Shown: piece after piece, positions 6,764-8,293 of the stretch | Numbering within the stretch: the stretch's first letter is position 1 | Layout of the letters: each line of letters begins with the position of its first letter | Assembly (NCBI GenBank): GCA_036759545.1 | Contig: DAIOUL010000096.1 | Coordinates: 1-8,293 of the forward strand | Source of the DNA: 66-474 sp036759545 | GTDB lineage: Bacteria > Pseudomonadota > Gammaproteobacteria > Xanthomonadales > Rhodanobacteraceae | Length of the DNA stretch: 8,293 nt | Reading direction: 5' to 3' | Position numbers and translations under genes: made by a program | Notes under the pieces: model-generated | Seen by the model: only the letters and a program-made list of their open reading frames with translations | What the model was told of the DNA's origin: nothing | The model's database searches: none

Positions 6764-7890
6764 GCATTCCGCTGATCCAGCAATACAAGGTCGCTCGCTA
6801 CGTGCTGGGCAAGAAGCTGCGCGGCGAGAAACGCTATCCGTTGACGCTGATGCTGGAGCCGCTGTTCCAGTGCAATCTGGCCTGCCCCGGCTGCGGCAAG
6901 ATCGATTACGACAACGAAACGCTCAAGCGCCGATTGAGTGTGGATGAGGCGCTGCACGCGGTGGACGAGTGTGGTGCGCCGATGGTTTCGATTCCCGGAG
7001 GCGAGCCGCTGATCCACAAGGATATCGTGCAGATCGTCGAGGGCATCATCGCGCGCAAGAAGTTCGTGTACCTCTGCACCAACGCGATCCTGCTGAAGCA
7101 GAAGTTGCATCTGTTCGAACCATCTCCATATCTCACGTTTTCGGTGCACCTCGATGGCGACCGCGAGCGGCACGATCACTCGGTCGATCGCGAGGGTGTG
7201 TTCGACAAGGCCGTGGAAGCGATCAAGCTGGCGCTGGAGCGCGGCTTCCGCGTGACCATCAACTGCACGCTGTTCGACGGCGAAGATCCCAAGCGCGTAG
7301 CGGATTTCTTCGACTACGCTATGGAACTGGGTGTGGAAGGCATCACGCTCTCGCCCGGATACAGTTACCAGCACGCGCCGAACCAAAGTGCCTTCCTGCC
7401 GCGTGAGAAGAGCAAGCAACTCTTCCGGAACATTTTCGAATTCGGCAAAGAGCGCGGCAGCAAGTGGCGCTTCAACCAGTCCGGCCTGTTCCTGGATTTC
7501 CTGGCCGGCAATCAGACCTACCAATGCACGCCGTGGTCGATGCCTTGCTACAACATCTTCGGCTGGCAGAAGCCATGCTATCTGCTGGTGGACGAAGGCC
7601 ACGCGGAAACCTTCGACGAGCTGATGAACGAAACCGATTGGGAATCCTACGGCTTCGGCCGCAACCCGAAGTGCGACAACTGCATGGCGCATTGTGGATA
7701 CGAAGGCACCGCCGTGGACGACACCTTCGCGCATCCGTTGAAGGCGTTGTCGGAATTCCTGCGCGGCCCGCGCACAACTGGTGAAATGGCGCCCGAACTG
7801 CCGGTACTGTATTCGCCGGCTGATCGGGTGCGTGCAGGCGAGATCCGCATCCCGGTGCAGGACATCGGCCATCGCGGCGCGCCGCACTAG
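6760..7890 (+). CDS. hpnH: Adenosylhopane synthase HpnH (radical SAM enzyme)
   Basis: This 376-residue radical SAM enzyme uses a 5'-deoxyadenosyl radical to add the adenosyl group to diploptene, making adenosylhopane, the first step of hopanoid side-chain extension. The 4Fe-4S motif is CNLACPGC (Cys38, Cys42, Cys45), followed by the SAM-binding GGEP (80-83) and the SVHLDGDRERHD strand and loop. A C-terminal Cys-rich part is also present (CTPWSMPC, then CDNCMAHC), as in the HpnH family. Cys106 in YLCTN is at the position reported, as I recall for the Zymomonas enzyme, to quench the product radical and set stereochemistry. ATG 6760 is supported by AAGGAGG at 6746-6752, seven bases upstream, and by the four-base ATGA overlap with idi. 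The length is normal for the family. It is the last protein gene of the block. Confidence 0.96.
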   Translation: MSIPLIQQYKVARYVLGKKLRGEKRYPLTLMLEPLFQCNLACPGCGKIDYDNETLKRRLSVDEALHAVDECGAPMVSIPGGEPLIHKDIVQIVEGIIARKKFVYLCTNAILLKQKLHLFEPSPYLTFSVHLDGDRERHDHSVDREGVFDKAVEAIKLALERGFRVTINCTLFDGEDPKRVADFFDYAMELGVEGITLSPGYSYQHAPNQSAFLPREKSKQLFRNIFEFGKERGSKWRFNQSGLFLDFLAGNQTYQCTPWSMPCYNIFGWQKPCYLLVDEGHAETFDELMNETDWESYGFGRNPKCDNCMAHCGYEGTAVDDTFAHPLKALSEFLRGPRTTGEMAPELPVLYSPADRVRAGEIRIPVQDIGHRGAPH

Positions 7891-7914
7891 ATCGATGGCT
7901 GGTACGGTGCGACA

Positions 7915-7943
7915 TTGACGCCTCGATGCCGCGACTTTAGTAT
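7915..7943 (+). promoter_or_regulatory. Sigma70-like promoter for tRNA-Pro
   Basis: TTGACG (7915-7920, five of six consensus bases) and TAGTAT (7938-7943, four of six) are separated by exactly 17 bases. The start of transcription would fall near 7950, a few bases before the mature tRNA 5' end at 7958. The bases after the -10 box are GC-rich (TCCGCGG), a pattern often seen in growth-rate-controlled stable RNA promoters. No T-run terminator is visible between the hpnH stop and this promoter, so read-through from the hopanoid operon is possible. Confidence 0.65.
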
Positions 7944-7957
7944 TCCGCGGCTATGCC

Positions 7958-8034
7958 CGGGGTATAGCTCAGTCTGGTAGAGCGCCAGCTTTGGGAGCTG
8001 GATGTCGGGGGTTCGAATCCCTCTGCCCCGACCA
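7958..8034 (+). tRNA. tRNA-Pro, anticodon UGG
   Basis: A complete 77-base cloverleaf can be drawn. The acceptor stem CGGGGTA (7958-7964) pairs with TGCCCCG (8024-8030), with one G-U pair; discriminator A8031 is followed by an encoded CCA (8032-8034). The D stem is GCTC/GAGC. The anticodon stem CCAGC (7985-7989)/GCTGG (7997-8001) encloses the loop TTTGGGA with anticodon TGG at 7992-7994. The T arm GGGGG-TTCGAAT-CCCTC is intact. The C1-G72 first pair fits bacterial tRNA-Pro. The TGG anticodon can read CCA, CCG and probably other proline codons after modification. Confidence 0.97.
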
Positions 8035-8048
8035 GATGCGATCGAGAT

Positions 8049-8061
8049 TGGCGCGCCCGAC
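8049..8061 (-). repeat. Inverted copy of the tRNA-Arg 3' end (13 bases)
   Basis: Read on the - strand, 8049-8061 is GTCGGGCGCGCCA, identical to the last 13 bases of tRNA-Arg (8277-8289), including the acceptor strand, discriminator base and CCA. Continuing on the - strand, a TCGAATC resembling the T loop follows at 8066-8072 (TCGAGTC in the tRNA), with imperfect spacing between. A functional T stem cannot be formed, so this is not a second tRNA. It may be a decayed tRNA fragment or integration scar, or a segment that pairs with tRNA-Arg in a shared transcript. Confidence 0.6.
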
Positions 8062-8065
8062 AGGT

Positions 8066-8119
8066 GATTCGACGAGCGCTTGCGCGATGCCTCGAACGGC
8101 ATCGCGCGCGAGTCGAATC
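8066..8119. repeat. Long two-part hairpin in the spacer between the tRNAs
   Basis: The outer arms GATTCGAC (8066-8073) and GTCGAATC (8112-8119) are perfect complements. The inner arms GCGCGATGCC (8082-8091) and GGCATCGCGC (8098-8107) are also perfect complements around the six-base loop TCGAAC. An asymmetric internal loop (eight bases on one side, four on the other) joins the two stems, for 18 Watson-Crick pairs. There is no following T run, so a classical intrinsic terminator is not supported. It could be a repetitive extragenic palindrome, a processing signal between the tRNAs, or a mobile element remnant. Confidence 0.7.
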
Positions 8120-8170
8120 GGCGAGCCATGGAAGGCGAGCGGAGAGCGCACCACGGATGGTTGCTCGCCG
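8119..8170. repeat. Competing stem: two GGCGAGC copies and one complement
   Basis: CGGCGAGC (8119-8126) can pair over eight bases with GCTCGCCG (8163-8170). A second copy, GGCGAGC (8134-8140), can pair with the same partner over seven bases. Only one of the two stems can form at a time. The loop lengths are about 36 and 22 bases. This may be real alternative folding or just GC-rich sequence. Confidence 0.35.
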
Positions 8171-8200
8171 TTCGCATTGAAAACGGTTCGATGCCAAAAT
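8171..8200 (+). promoter_or_regulatory. Possible weak promoter for tRNA-Arg
   Basis: TTCGCA (8171-8176) and CAAAAT (8195-8200) each match four of six sigma70 consensus bases and are 18 bases apart. Transcription would start near 8207, just ahead of the mature tRNA at 8213. The local sequence is richer in A/T than its surroundings. It is weak, and cotranscription with tRNA-Pro is an equal possibility since no clear terminator separates them. Confidence 0.3.
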
Positions 8201-8212
8201 CCGAACGAAGCT

Positions 8213-8289
8213 GCGCCCGTAGCTCAATCGGATAGAGCATCGGCCTTCTAAGCCGACGGTTGCTGGTTCGAGTCCAGTCGGGCGCGCCA
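8213..8289 (+). tRNA. tRNA-Arg, anticodon UCU
   Basis: A full 77-base cloverleaf is present. The acceptor GCGCCCG (8213-8219) pairs perfectly with CGGGCGC (8279-8285); discriminator G8286 and an encoded CCA (8287-8289) follow. The D stem is GCTC/GAGC. The anticodon stem TCGGC (8240-8244)/GCCGA (8252-8256) encloses CTTCTAA with anticodon TCT at 8247-8249. The T stem GCTGG/CCAGT includes one G-U pair. It reads AGA, and AGG by wobble, both expected to be rare codons in a GC-rich genome. The sequence closely resembles other proteobacterial tRNA-Arg(UCU). Confidence 0.97.
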
Positions 8290-8293
8290 GCGA

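Noticed and set aside
6520..7887. A 455-codon open frame on the - strand opposite hpnH and the end of idi
   Set aside because: It lies wholly antisense to unmistakable genes, has no family signature, and is explained by codon-position bias.
7991..8251. Short open frames running through the two tRNA genes, on both strands
   Set aside because: They translate tRNA sequence, a common source of false proteins.
1..8293. CRISPR arrays, insertion sequences, transposases or phage genes
   Set aside because: No regularly spaced repeats and no such coding regions are visible.

Overview
The window is a GC-rich, gene-dense bacterial segment with all protein genes on the + strand. It is a hopanoid-lipid biosynthesis operon with a near-complete mevalonate (isoprenoid precursor) cassette inserted in it. 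Two tRNA genes follow. The hopanoid gene set (end of shc, hpnG, hpnA, hpnH), the coding style and the tRNA sequences suggest a proteobacterium, perhaps a gammaproteobacterium. That placement is inference: there is no rRNA or housekeeping marker here.

Layout. Bases 1-68 hold the last codons of squalene-hopene cyclase. hpnG (49-735) and hpnA (732-1724) follow with overlaps. After a 94-base gap come mvaD (1819-2808), a phosphomevalonate kinase (2808-3878), one long gene joining HMG-CoA reductase to mevalonate kinase (3901-6177), a type 1 isopentenyl diphosphate isomerase that starts with TTG (6170-6763), and hpnH (6760-7890). Most junctions overlap by 1-20 bases or are separated by a short gap with a Shine-Dalgarno sequence, so the block is probably one or two transcripts. 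tRNA-Pro(UGG) (7958-8034) has its own sigma70-like promoter. It is separated from tRNA-Arg(UCU) (8213-8289) by 178 bases that carry strong inverted repeats.

How it works together. The reductase/kinase fusion, phosphomevalonate kinase, diphosphomevalonate decarboxylase and isomerase take HMG-CoA to IPP and DMAPP. Prenyl transfer, squalene synthesis and HMG-CoA synthesis must be encoded elsewhere, because no thiolase, mvaS, FPP synthase or hpnCDE lies in the window. Squalene is cyclised by SHC, HpnH adds the adenosyl group to diploptene, and HpnG removes adenine on the way to bacteriohopanepolyols. HpnA is a conserved hopanoid-locus SDR protein of unsettled role.

Most notable points: (1) the single-chain HMG-CoA reductase-mevalonate kinase, which joins two consecutive pathway steps; (2) the mevalonate cassette sitting between hpnA and hpnH; (3) the structured spacer between the tRNAs, including a 13-base perfect inverted copy of the tRNA-Arg 3' end.
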